The notes under the pieces: model-generated | Seen by the model: the letters and a program-made list of their open reading frames with translations, nothing else | What the model was told of the DNA's origin: nothing | Databases searched by the model: none | Assembly (NCBI RefSeq): GCF_001487165.1 | Contig: NZ_LN913006.1 | Coordinates: 1,443,855 to 1,507,854, forward strand | From: Blautia massiliensis (ex Durand et al. 2017) | Lineage (GTDB): Bacteria > Bacillota > Clostridia > Lachnospirales > Lachnospiraceae | Reading direction: 5' to 3' | DNA: 64,000 bases | In this document: positions 44,706 through 53,517 of the stretch, in pieces | How the letters are laid out: every line of letters begins with the position of its first letter | How positions within the stretch are numbered: position 1 is the stretch's first letter | Translations under genes and position numbers: made by a program

Positions 44706-46598
44706 TTAGATTCCTAATGCTGTTCTCTTCTCTTCAATTCTCTCGATCATAAGATCAACTAATTTCTCGATGTCTGTCTCTACTGTGTAAGCAGCACCTG
44801 TCCATTTTCTTGTTCCCTCTGTAAGAAGTTCGCACATTTCTGAAGAACCGGAAACATATGGATCAACGCCAAGGAATGTATCAATACCAGTACCAACTAC
44901 GTAGTTACCGATGGATACAGCTTTTTCAGACATCCACTCAGGAGCACATCCTACTACCGGAAGCTGATTGATCTGAAGTCCTGCATCTTTTGCAAGTTCA
45001 GCAGCCAGGATCATCATACGGGAGATATCTACGCAGGATCCCATATGAAGTACTGGTGGGATATCAGCCAGCTCACAGACACGTTTCAGACCTGCACCGC
45101 AGAGATCTCTTGCGGATTTGTCCATCAGACCAGCTTTAGCAGCTGCCTGTGCGGAACATCCGGAAGCGATGATAATAATATCATTTGCGATACACTTCTT
45201 CATCAGTTCGATATGTGCATAGTCAGGACGGATCTTAGGATTGTTACATCCAACCATAGCGACAGCACCACGGATAACACCGGAAGTGATGCACTCAAGT
45301 AATGGTTTGGTTGTTCCTGTTACATCAACCTGAGAGTTTGTAACACCATCAAGAACTTTAACGATCGCTTCTACTGAATAACCAACAGTAGCTTTCTGTT
45401 TCAGCTGTGGGATATGTACAAGCTCAGGTTTTCTGTTCTTGAAGTTATCGATAGCCATCTTAACGATTGCTTTTGCATTTTCTCCTGCTGTCTCAGCGTT
45501 GAATCTGATAAATTCAGAATCCGGCATCTGAGCGATCGGAGAAGTTGTAACAAATTTAGTATGGAAGCATTTGCTCAGAGGTCCTAATGCAGGGAAGATA
45601 CACTGAACATCAACTACGATTGCCTCGCAGGCACCTGTCAGTACTACGTTCTCCTGCTGCAGGAAGTTACCAGCCATCGGAACACCACGACGCATAGCTA
45701 CCTCGTTAGAAGTACAGCACACACCGGAAACGGTGATTCCTTTTGCTCCTACAGATTTTGCATAATCGATCATTTCTTTGCTGTCTGCATACTCACAGAT
45801 CATCTCAGAAAGACTCGGATCATGTCCGTGTACAACAATGTTTACGTTCTCTTCAACCATTACTCCAAGGTTAGCCTCTGTATCAAGTGGCTTCGGAGTT
45901 CCGAATAATACATCAGAGAACTCTGTTCCCATCATGGAACCGCCCCATCCATCAGCCAGACCGCAGCGAATAGACTGTTTTACAAGTGCTTCCGGAAGAG
46001 ATGAACATCCCATATGAGACATATGCAGGGAGCTTGCAACCTCACGGTCGATAGCACGTGGTGCGATTTCGTTCTCGATCAGTTTTTCTTTCTGTCCTGC
46101 AGGCATTCTGTCAAGGAATCTCTGATATCCGAACGGTTTACCATATTCCATAAGACCGATCTCAGCCATCTCATGAGCCAGATCATAGATATCCTTGCCT
46201 TCTGTTTCCACGCCCCACTCTTTAGCGATGCGAAGCAGTTTCTCAGGATCTTTTACCTGATAATTTCCGCCCTCTTTTGCACAGTACAGTGTATGGCAGA
46301 TCTCACGACCATGATCGGAGTGAGTAGCTGCACCACCGGCTGTAAATTTAAGGAAGTTTCTTCCTACGATACCATGAGCATCACATCCGCAGATTCCTCT
46401 TGGAGCCTTCGGTGTAATACGACACGGTCCCATTGCACAGATACGGCAGCAGATACCCTGCTCACCGAATTTACAGTGCGGAGTCTGGTTCTTTGCACGG
46501 ATCTGCCATGCATCTGCTCCTACCTTTGCACCTGTCTCGAGAAGACGGGCTGTAGCGGCTTCAAATTCCTCCACTGTAGTTAATTTGAATTCACTCAT
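44706..46598 (-). CDS. acsA: Ni-Fe carbon monoxide dehydrogenase catalytic subunit
   Basis: Reduces CO2 to CO for acetyl-CoA synthase, or oxidises CO. The 630-residue protein has the N-terminal D/B-cluster cysteines in CKFGEQGICCRICAMGPC and CGC. C-cluster residues are found in HMSHMGCSS, GVCCTSNE, VGCNNP and GSCVDISR. The length is standard for CooS/AcsA. It is flanked by two cooC genes. ATG with AAAGGAGG. Confidence 0.97.
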   Translation of the reverse strand: MSEFKLTTVEEFEAATARLLETGAKVGADAWQIRAKNQTPHCKFGEQGICCRICAMGPCRITPKAPRGICGCDAHGIVGRNFLKFTAGGAATHSDHGREICHTLYCAKEGGNYQVKDPEKLLRIAKEWGVETEGKDIYDLAHEMAEIGLMEYGKPFGYQRFLDRMPAGQKEKLIENEIAPRAIDREVASSLHMSHMGCSSLPEALVKQSIRCGLADGWGGSMMGTEFSDVLFGTPKPLDTEANLGVMVEENVNIVVHGHDPSLSEMICEYADSKEMIDYAKSVGAKGITVSGVCCTSNEVAMRRGVPMAGNFLQQENVVLTGACEAIVVDVQCIFPALGPLSKCFHTKFVTTSPIAQMPDSEFIRFNAETAGENAKAIVKMAIDNFKNRKPELVHIPQLKQKATVGYSVEAIVKVLDGVTNSQVDVTGTTKPLLECITSGVIRGAVAMVGCNNPKIRPDYAHIELMKKCIANDIIIIASGCSAQAAAKAGLMDKSARDLCGAGLKRVCELADIPPVLHMGSCVDISRMMILAAELAKDAGLQINQLPVVGCAPEWMSEKAVSIGNYVVGTGIDTFLGVDPYVSGSSEMCELLTEGTRKWTGAAYTVETDIEKLVDLMIERIEEKRTALGI

Positions 46599-46663
46599 TA
46601 TAGACCTCCTTTAATAGCACATCTATTTTTATTTTTCTTTTTATAATAAGCCCAGGGCAGGAA

Positions 46664-46685
46664 CCCATCCCCACCCATGGGTTAT
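46664..46685 (-). other. Intercistronic hairpin between cooC copy 2 and acsA
   Basis: AACCCAT pairs with ATGGGTT around an 8-base loop. No terminating T tract follows on the minus strand. Confidence 0.5.
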
Positions 46686-46715
46686 TTTCTTTTTTAAAAA
46701 AAGGTTTATATTTCG

Positions 46716-47486
46716 TTATAAACCTAATTTATCAAAAATTTCAAAAGCTGCTTTTCTCATCGGATTATCCTCAGGAAGAGTAACGGTTGGTTTACCATCG
46801 CAGTCAAATTCATAAACTGCCTCATCCTGTGGTACCACACCGATCAGATTGAGTCCCTGATTCCGGATTTCCTCAAGGATTCCTGAATTCAGTTCTGCTT
46901 TTGGCGCGCGATTGATAATAAGACCTACTCTGGAAGGCTTCATATCGCATTCCTTAATAAGCTCTGCGATCCTGCCAACTGCCTGAACGCCTCTTCTGGA
47001 GCAGTCACTTACAAGAATTGCTGTCTCCATGCTCGGAAGGATTCCTCTGCTGATATGTTCCATTCCAGCTTCGTTATCCACAACAATATACGGATAATTT
47101 TTCTGGTATTTGGCAAGCTGTGCCTGAAGCAGACCATTTACAAAGCAATAGCAGCCTTTTCCCTGGGTTCTTCCCATTACAAGAAGATCATAATCATCTT
47201 CCTCTGCAAGAGCATCCTCAAAACGTACCTCCGCATAATCTGCCTTGGACATTCCTTTGGGGATTGGGCTTTTCTCTGTCATCTCAGCATGTGCGATCTC
47301 CTCGCGGACATCGCCAAGAGTTGTATCTACTTCTACACCAAGAACCTCGTTCAGATTTGAATTGGCATCTGCATCTACCGCCAGTACAGGTCCTTTTTTC
47401 TTTTCGCAGAGATACTGGATCAGCATTCCGCATAATGTAGTTTTTCCAACGCCGCCTTTTCCTGCGACTGCAATAACATGTGCCAT
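46716..47486 (-). CDS. cooC: CooC-type nickel-insertion ATPase, copy 2
   Basis: The start was set at the ATG at 47486, right before HVIAVAGKGGVGKTT and after AGGAGG; the upstream open frame is not conserved. The 256-residue protein has a Walker A motif and the Cys-x-Cys pair in KGCYCFVN. It differs clearly from copy 1 in length and sequence, so the two are not a recent duplication. It lies just upstream of acsA and is the better candidate for CODH maturation. Confidence 0.92.
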   Translation of the reverse strand: MAHVIAVAGKGGVGKTTLCGMLIQYLCEKKKGPVLAVDADANSNLNEVLGVEVDTTLGDVREEIAHAEMTEKSPIPKGMSKADYAEVRFEDALAEEDDYDLLVMGRTQGKGCYCFVNGLLQAQLAKYQKNYPYIVVDNEAGMEHISRGILPSMETAILVSDCSRRGVQAVGRIAELIKECDMKPSRVGLIINRAPKAELNSGILEEIRNQGLNLIGVVPQDEAVYEFDCDGKPTVTLPEDNPMRKAAFEIFDKLGL

Positions 47487-47598
47487 AAAACGGGCACCTC
47501 CTGATTTTATATCTGTTATGCCGGCGCATAAGGGAGGTGCCTGATACTGTTCTGACACCTCCGCATCGTGCCGGAATTCTTATTTATTTCGTTGATGA

Positions 47599-48531
47599 TT
47601 AGATAAGTGTACGAAGTCCGGATCTGTCAATGATCTCGGATACATCTTTCCATTTGTTTAATGCATAAAGATGGATACCGTCAACACCAAGAGCGCGATA
47701 CTCATCGATCTGTCTGATGGTGTATTCGATTCCTTCTTCTTTGAATCGTTTAACCTTGTCCTCATAGAACATGTCAAATGGTTTACCATCAGCATCTTTA
47801 GCGTTAAACGGATTCGGGAACAGCCAGTTTCTGGAGATCAGCCTGCAAAGCTCACTGTCCATTACACAGCCATTACGTGAAAGAGCCATATTAATGGTAG
47901 CTGCCTGATCCAGGATTGGCATTACACCAACATCTACAGGCATTGTCACTCCAGCCTCGCGGATAGCGTCCAACCAGTATTTAAACTGTTCCATATCCCA
48001 GCAGAGCTGGGTCATGATATAATCAGCACCATTGTCCTGTTTCTGTCTCAAAACAGCAATATCAGCATCCAAGCTTCTGCATGCGATATGGCCTTCCGGT
48101 GAACCGGCTACTGCGATCTCGAACTTATCGCCAAATTCATCACGGACAAATTTAACAAGGTCTGTCGCATAATTGAAGTCTCCACAGGTTGTTGTCTCAC
48201 CAAGTGGAATATCTCCGCGAAGTGCCAGCATATGGTCAACGCCATCTGCCAGATACTGTTCCAACTGCTGTCTGATTCCTTCTTTTGTGTTCTTGATCAC
48301 TGTGAAGTGTGTTACAGGAACAGTTCCTGCATTCCTGATCATCTGGCATACTTCCCTGTTGGCACCGACATTTCCGCCGCCGGCACCGTATGTACAGGAA
48401 ATATACTCCGGTCTATACTTCATGAGATGTTCAATGGTTCCCGGCAGGTTTGCCATACCTTTTTCTGTCTTTGGCGGAAAAAGTTCAAAGGAAAGCAGCA
48501 TTTTTTCTCTCATTGCTTCAGATAATTTCAT
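47599..48531 (-). CDS. metF: Methylenetetrahydrofolate reductase
   Basis: A 310-residue FAD TIM-barrel enzyme reducing methylene-THF to methyl-THF. Features are LSFELFPPKTEKG at the N-terminus, SCTYGAGGG and the C-terminal GVDGIHLYALNK. In several acetogens MetF works with a MetV partner and electron-bifurcating or Rnf-linked subunits; none of these is encoded next to it here. Its place in the acs operon indicates the catabolic methyl branch rather than methionine synthesis. It is 23 bp downstream of cooT. Confidence 0.94.
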   Translation of the reverse strand: MKLSEAMREKMLLSFELFPPKTEKGMANLPGTIEHLMKYRPEYISCTYGAGGGNVGANREVCQMIRNAGTVPVTHFTVIKNTKEGIRQQLEQYLADGVDHMLALRGDIPLGETTTCGDFNYATDLVKFVRDEFGDKFEIAVAGSPEGHIACRSLDADIAVLRQKQDNGADYIMTQLCWDMEQFKYWLDAIREAGVTMPVDVGVMPILDQAATINMALSRNGCVMDSELCRLISRNWLFPNPFNAKDADGKPFDMFYEDKVKRFKEEGIEYTIRQIDEYRALGVDGIHLYALNKWKDVSEIIDRSGLRTLI

Positions 48532-48554
48532 TGATCGTCCTCCACGTATTTGTA

Positions 48555-48737
48555 TCAGTTACACTGCAGTTTCACGATGCTGTTTGCAAGATCCACCATA
48601 AGGATACTGCCTTCTACCACGCGCTCATCTCCCATGATATCTCGAAGGATCAATTTATTTCCATCCACATCGATCCGGCTTACATTCTTAAAGATCACAG
48701 AATTATCTTCTTCCTTATATACTGTTGCAAGACACAT
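48555..48737 (-). CDS. cooT: CooT-family small nickel-binding protein
   Basis: A 60-residue protein beginning MCLATVYKEE and ending SIVKLQCN. CooT proteins are homodimers that bind one nickel through Cys2 and help mature CODH. I start at the ATG at 48737 because it puts Cys at position 2 and gives 8-base spacing to GGAGG; an ATG two codons earlier is too close. It is the second gene of the acs operon, between the histidine-rich protein and metF. Confidence 0.88.
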   Translation of the reverse strand: MCLATVYKEEDNSVIFKNVSRIDVDGNKLILRDIMGDERVVEGSILMVDLANSIVKLQCN

Positions 48738-48801
48738 AATCATTCCTCCAAATAAGTGGCATCATTTAACCACTATGCTGTCAAAACTATTCTGTCGGTT
48801 T

Positions 48802-49182
48802 TTATTTCAACTCTTCCTTAACAAGTGTAAGGGCAAGTCCAAGTCTCATATTGCCTTTCTGAAAATCTGCAACTGCCTCTTTGATCGTCTTCGCAGCTGC
48901 ATCCATGTTAAGCTTCTTAAGATTGTCAGCCATCTGATCAAGTTCTGCGGCATGATGCTCGTTATGCTGCAGCATGTAGGTAAGAAGTGCTACAGTCTCA
49001 TTCTTGCAGTCACCGCTCTCGCAGGAACCGCAGTGTCCATCACCATGTGTATGACAATGGTTATCTCCTTCCGCATGGCTGTGAGTCACACCGTCCTCAT
49101 GGGTGTGCTCATGTGTATGTTCATGGCTGTCTGCATGTCCATGCTGAACAAGATTGCCATTCTCATCTTTGATTAAATGCAT
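48802..49182 (-). CDS. Histidine-rich putative nickel-binding protein, first gene of the acs operon
   Basis: A 126-residue soluble protein in two parts. Residues 2-59 hold 14 histidines (HEHTHEHTHED, THSHAEGDNHCHTHGDGH) and cysteines 43, 51, 54 and 59 (HCGSCESGDC), an evident metal-binding arm. Residues 62-126 are an acidic/basic amphipathic helical domain with NEHHAAELDQMADNL. I recognise no named family. CooJ of Rhodospirillum is a histidine-rich nickel chaperone, but its histidines are C-terminal. The promoter-proximal place ahead of cooT suggests nickel storage or delivery for AcsA and AcsB. Confidence 0.8.
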   Translation of the reverse strand: MHLIKDENGNLVQHGHADSHEHTHEHTHEDGVTHSHAEGDNHCHTHGDGHCGSCESGDCKNETVALLTYMLQHNEHHAAELDQMADNLKKLNMDAAAKTIKEAVADFQKGNMRLGLALTLVKEELK

Positions 49183-49246
49183 AAATACCCCTTTCCTGTA
49201 TCCGCCGGGCGGACACTCTCATGACAAGAATTTATCAATTAAATTT

Positions 49247-49275
49247 ATTATACATCTTTTCACTGTTATTATCAA
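49247..49275 (-). promoter_or_regulatory. Promoter of the acs (Wood-Ljungdahl) operon
   Basis: Minus-strand TTGATA, a 17-bp spacer and TATAAT. The leader of about 58 nt holds a perfect 13-bp dyad, TCCGCCGGGCGGA (49201-49213), close to the ribosome site, a possible operator. The 346-bp gap 49183-49528 also carries the promoter of the divergent reductase gene; nothing else is apparent. Confidence 0.85.
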
Positions 49276-49478
49276 GAAAATAATTATAAAATATAGCCAA
49301 AATTATATGCTGTTTTTCCTATTTTTCCAAAAACTTTGACAGTAAATTAACTCGATTGTTTCATTTTTAACGAAGTTAGTCTCTCCAAACCGCAACTTAT
49401 TACCCGGTCTGCGCGTCTGTCCAACTCTAAGCTTTATCACTTTTGTAATATAATTGATGTGATTCTTTCATATTTTTG

Positions 49479-49487
49479 TGCTATAAT
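49479..49487 (+). promoter_or_regulatory. Extended -10 promoter for the aldo/keto reductase gene
   Basis: TGCTATAAT (extended -10) at 49479-49487 with no good -35 box. It lies about 42 bp ahead of the start codon. Confidence 0.65.
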
Positions 49488-49528
49488 AGCAAAAGCATGG
49501 AAAGCAGAACATACAAGGAGGAATTATT

Positions 49529-50356
49529 TTGAAAGAAACTGTTTTTCTGAACAACGACAGAGAAATGCCTCTTCTGGGGCTTGGCGTATACAAGTTGCCC
49601 GATGACGTACAGGCCGAAGCAGCAGTCACTTCTGCTATTTCCGCCGGCTACCGCATGATCGATACCGCTTCTGTTTATAAAAATGAAGAAAGCGTTGGAC
49701 GTGCCATTGCCAAATGCGGAGTTCCCAGAAAGGATCTTTTCATCACCAGCAAAATCTGGAACAATGCGCAGCGTCTCGGCGATGTCCAGGGAGCTTTTTC
49801 CCGTAGTCTCGACCGTCTGAAAGTCAGTTATGTAGATCTCTATCTGATACACTGGCCGGTTCCCGGCTGCTATTTGAGCACCTGGAAAGAGCTGGAATCC
49901 ATTCTGGAATCTGGACGTGCTTTAAGTATCGGCGTCAGTAATTTTGATATCCGGCATCTGGAAGAGCTTCGTAAGATATCCGGGGTTATTCCTGCTGTAA
50001 ACCAGATTGAGTGCCATCCTTTGTGTTACCCTGCTGAACTGATCGAATACTGCAAGGCTTTCGGTATTCAGGTACAGGCTTATGCTCCTCTGGCAAGAGG
50101 TGCATATTTTGATAATGATGTAATGTGTGTTCTGGGGACCAAATATGCCAGGACTCCTGCACAGATCGGGCTTCGCTGGGCAATACAGAAGGGAATTTCT
50201 GTCATTCCGAAATCCATCAACCCGGAACGAATCCGCAGCAATGGAAACATCTTTGACTTCAATATCGAGGATGAAGATATGGCGATCATCGATACACTGA
50301 ACGAAGATCTGCATACTTCTCATGTTCCAGAAGATCTCCGTGATATTCAGTTTTAA
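49529..50356 (+). CDS. Aldo/keto reductase
   Basis: A 275-residue NADPH-dependent reductase of the AKR5-like group. The tetrad is visible: Asp and Tyr in MIDTASVYKNEESVG, Lys in ITSKIWN and His in YLIHWPVPG. The NADP-binding end IPKSINPERI is also present. It has a TTG start with an AGGAGG site six bases upstream; no ATG precedes it. It is a single gene ending at a strong terminator. The physiological substrate, often 2,5-diketo-gluconate or methylglyoxal-type carbonyls in this family, cannot be told from sequence. Confidence 0.92.
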   Translation: MKETVFLNNDREMPLLGLGVYKLPDDVQAEAAVTSAISAGYRMIDTASVYKNEESVGRAIAKCGVPRKDLFITSKIWNNAQRLGDVQGAFSRSLDRLKVSYVDLYLIHWPVPGCYLSTWKELESILESGRALSIGVSNFDIRHLEELRKISGVIPAVNQIECHPLCYPAELIEYCKAFGIQVQAYAPLARGAYFDNDVMCVLGTKYARTPAQIGLRWAIQKGISVIPKSINPERIRSNGNIFDFNIEDEDMAIIDTLNEDLHTSHVPEDLRDIQF

Positions 50357-50371
50357 TTTCCATAATAATGC

Positions 50372-50428
50372 AAAAAAGATATCTGTCAGAGTATAAGTGA
50401 TCTTCTGGCAGATATCTTTTTATTTTTT
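50372..50428. terminator. Bidirectional terminator between the reductase gene and gpsA
   Basis: AAAAAGATATCTGTCAGA pairs with TCTGGCAGATATCTTTTT, one mismatch, flanked by A and T tracts. Confidence 0.92.
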
Positions 50429-50510
50429 CTTTTCAGTTGATACGGCGATCCTGTTATTCCCAGCTTAGCATTTCACATATCTGAAACCCGGAAATATTTA
50501 ACTGATCCGC

Positions 50511-51527
50511 TCACGCATTTTCCCACGGGAGCATGGGCGTTTCCACTTTTTTATCACGCAGCATCAGGTCCATTACTGCTTCCGCTGCTGATTTTCCTTC
50601 AAACAGTACGCGGTTCACTTCCGTTATGATAGGCATCTCCACCTCATATTTCTCCGCAAGCTCTCTTGCAGCTCTTGCAGAATAAACACCTTCCACAACC
50701 ATCTGCACTTCTTTCATAGCTTCTTCCATCGTATATCCCTGGCCGATCAGATATCCGGCCTTTCGATTACGGCTATGCTTACTTGCACAAGTCACGATCA
50801 GGTCGCCGATCCCGGACAGGCCGTAAAAGGTTTCCATCTGCGCCCCCATTTTTTTACCAAGTCTTCCTATTTCCGTGATTCCCCTGGTGATCAGTGCCGC
50901 CTTGGTATTATCTCCATATCCAAGGCCGTCGGCAGTACCTGCTGCCAGTGCGATCACATTTTTCAGTGCTCCGCCAAGTTCCACCCCAAGGATATCCGGT
51001 GTTGTATACACGCGGAACACAGGGCTCATAAAAATGCTCTGAAGGTATTCCGCAGTTTCCTGTGTATGTGCGCTGATCACGCAGGTTGTAGGAAGTCCGC
51101 GTCCTACTTCTTCCGCATGGCTTGGACCGGAAAGTACAGCTACATTACCCTGCGGGATTTCTTCTTCAATCACCTCGCTGAGTGTTTTCAGTGTCTTTTC
51201 CTCAATACCTTTTGCAACATTGACGATCTTCTGGTCCCTGCACACAAACGATGCCATCTTGTGTGCAGTACTCCGGATATACGGGGAAGCTACTGCCAGA
51301 ACTGTTACATCCACATCCTTAAGCGCACGCTCCAGATCTGTCAGGACATCGATTTCATCCGGAAGCCGTACCCCCGGAAGCCTGTCAGGATTTTCTCTTT
51401 TTTCCCGGAGTTTTCGGGCATTCTCCGGTCTTGCTGACCAAAGAAGGACTTCATGGCCATTATTATGCAACAGGAGTGCCAGGGCTAATCCCCAGCTCCC
51501 CGAACCCAGTACGCTGATTTTTGCCAT
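50511..51527 (-). CDS. gpsA: Glycerol-3-phosphate dehydrogenase [NAD(P)+]
   Basis: Makes sn-glycerol-3-phosphate for phospholipids. The 338-residue protein has the Rossmann motif VLGSGSWGLALA, AVLSGPSHAEEV and the catalytic lysine region ELGGALKNVIALAAG. Last gene of the DUF512-der-plsY-gpsA operon; it directly follows plsY, which uses its product. Confidence 0.96.
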   Translation of the reverse strand: MAKISVLGSGSWGLALALLLHNNGHEVLLWSARPENARKLREKRENPDRLPGVRLPDEIDVLTDLERALKDVDVTVLAVASPYIRSTAHKMASFVCRDQKIVNVAKGIEEKTLKTLSEVIEEEIPQGNVAVLSGPSHAEEVGRGLPTTCVISAHTQETAEYLQSIFMSPVFRVYTTPDILGVELGGALKNVIALAAGTADGLGYGDNTKAALITRGITEIGRLGKKMGAQMETFYGLSGIGDLIVTCASKHSRNRKAGYLIGQGYTMEEAMKEVQMVVEGVYSARAARELAEKYEVEMPIITEVNRVLFEGKSAAEAVMDLMLRDKKVETPMLPWENA

Positions 51528-51539
51528 AAATCTTACCTC

Positions 51540-52187
51540 TTATTTTTTATTCTTACTGCTTAAAAACACCTTATTCTCTGTTCCATGAAACAGTCTTACA
51601 ATGTTTGCCCTGTGTCTGTAGAACGCCATTGCTGTAAGAACTGCCATCACGATATAAAGCTCAACAGTATGCGCCTGATCCATCCCATATTTTCCCATAT
51701 GTCCAAAAACCAGGACCAGGATAAAAGCCACCGCATATGCACTGAGAGAGCAAAGCGATACATAATGAGTTGTAAAGAACAGTGCAAAAAAGACAACTGC
51801 ACATACAATAAATATCCGCCAGTCAAAAGCAATGATCATACCCACAGAAGCAGCAATTCCCTTTCCACCGCGAAATTCCATAGAAATCGGAAAATTGTGG
51901 CCGAGGATACATCCCAATGCTGCATAAAGGGTAAGAAGCGGAAGGATACCATTCATGGAATTTCCATAAACCATTCTCACGATCACAATAGCCAGTACAC
52001 ACTTCAGGCAGTCTCCCAGCAGGGTGATCGCTCCCGCTTTCTTTCCAAAGGTCCGGAAGGCATTCGTAGTACCCGCATTTCCGCTGCCATGCTCTCTGAT
52101 ATCTGTCTTGTGGACTTTTCCAACAATATAGCCTGTCTGAAAAAGCCCGCATACATAACCGATAACAAGACAAATAATACGTTCCAT
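51540..52187 (-). CDS. plsY: Acyl-phosphate glycerol-3-phosphate acyltransferase PlsY
   Basis: A 215-residue membrane protein with about five helices and the PlsY motifs SGNAGTTNAFRTFGKK, GHNFPISMEFRGGKGIA and a third near the C-terminus. It makes lysophosphatidic acid from acyl-phosphate and glycerol-3-phosphate. Start 4 bp after der; 12 bp before gpsA. Confidence 0.95.
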   Translation of the reverse strand: MERIICLVIGYVCGLFQTGYIVGKVHKTDIREHGSGNAGTTNAFRTFGKKAGAITLLGDCLKCVLAIVIVRMVYGNSMNGILPLLTLYAALGCILGHNFPISMEFRGGKGIAASVGMIIAFDWRIFIVCAVVFFALFFTTHYVSLCSLSAYAVAFILVLVFGHMGKYGMDQAHTVELYIVMAVLTAMAFYRHRANIVRLFHGTENKVFLSSKNKK

Positions 52188-52191
52188 ACTT

Positions 52192-53517
52192 TTATTCCTT
52201 TTCCCCGCGCTCGCGGATGATAAATTTCAGGGAAGTTCCGGAAAATCCAAATGCATCCCTGATCTTGTTCTCCAGATATCTTACATAGGAAAAATGCATC
52301 AGTTCCTTGTCATTGACAAAGATAACAAATGTCGGCGGTTTTACCGCAACCTGTGTCATATAGAAGATCTTCAGTCTTCTTCCTCTGTCAGACGGCGGCT
52401 GCTGAAGAGCGACTGCCTCAGAAAGGATCTCATTAAGAACACCTGTCTGGATACGAAGTGTCTGATTTTCGATAACTGTATCGATATTTTCGAAAAGCTT
52501 TGGAAGTCTCTGACCTGTTTTTGCAGAGATAAAGATGATCTGTGCATATGGCATAAAGGAAAGGATCTGACGGATCTTTTCCGTATGCTTGTAGATGGTC
52601 TTGTCATTTTTCTCAATGGCATCCCATTTATTTACCGCTACAATGATACCCTTTCCTCTGTCATGAGCGATTCCCGCGATCTTAGCATCCTGCTCGGTAA
52701 CGCCCTCGGAGGCATCGATCACAACTACAACCACATCTGCACGCTCTACAGCTGTCACAGTACGGATAACACTGTAGCGCTCAATCTCTTCTTTTACCTT
52801 ACCCTTGCGTCGAAGTCCTGCAGTATCGATAAAAATATAATCTTTTTTGTTCCAGGTAACCTTTGTGTCAATAGCATCACGTGTGGTTCCTGCAATATTG
52901 GATACGATCACACGTTCCTCTCCAAGAAGCTTGTTGATCAGAGAAGATTTTCCCACGTTCGGCTTTCCTACAATGGCGATCTTCGGAATATCATCCTGAT
53001 CTTCCTCTTCACTCTTATCCGGGAACTCTTTGATCACCTCATCCAGCATGTCTCCAAGACCTTGTCTGTTAGCTGCGGAAATCGGGATCGGTTCTCCGAT
53101 TCCAAGATTGTAAAACTCATATACGTCCATCATATATTTCTGGTGGCTGTCTACCTTGTTAACTACAAGACGTACCGGCTTGCCGCTGCGGCGGAGCATA
53201 TCTGCCACCTTGGCATCGGAATCCACAAGACCCTGGCGGACATCTGTGATAAAAATGATCACGTCTGCCGTATCAATGGCGATCTGTGCCTGCTCTCTCA
53301 TTCTTGAGAGGATGATATCGCTGCTGTCCGGCTCGATTCCGCCTGTATCGATCAGGGTAAATGTCCTGTCAAGCCATGTGACATCTGCATAAATCCTGTC
53401 ACGGGTTACTCCTGGTGTATCCTTTACTATGGAAATATTGTCACCTGCCAGAGCGTTAAACAGAGTGGATTTGCCTACATTAGGCCTTCCCACTATCGCT
53501 ACTACTGGTTTGCTCAT
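52192..53517 (-). CDS. der: Ribosome biogenesis GTPase Der
   Basis: A 441-residue protein with two tandem G domains ([12 protein letters not shown] at residue 8 and [12 protein letters not shown] near residue 182; NKVD and NKWD guanine motifs) and a C-terminal KH-like domain. Needed for assembly of the 50S subunit. Its first 38 bases overlap the end of the DUF512 gene in another frame, and its ribosome site AGAAGGAG lies inside that gene, so translation is probably coupled. Confidence 0.97.
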   Translation of the reverse strand: MSKPVVAIVGRPNVGKSTLFNALAGDNISIVKDTPGVTRDRIYADVTWLDRTFTLIDTGGIEPDSSDIILSRMREQAQIAIDTADVIIFITDVRQGLVDSDAKVADMLRRSGKPVRLVVNKVDSHQKYMMDVYEFYNLGIGEPIPISAANRQGLGDMLDEVIKEFPDKSEEEDQDDIPKIAIVGKPNVGKSSLINKLLGEERVIVSNIAGTTRDAIDTKVTWNKKDYIFIDTAGLRRKGKVKEEIERYSVIRTVTAVERADVVVVVIDASEGVTEQDAKIAGIAHDRGKGIIVAVNKWDAIEKNDKTIYKHTEKIRQILSFMPYAQIIFISAKTGQRLPKLFENIDTVIENQTLRIQTGVLNEILSEAVALQQPPSDRGRRLKIFYMTQVAVKPPTFVIFVNDKELMHFSYVRYLENKIRDAFGFSGTSLKFIIRERGEKE

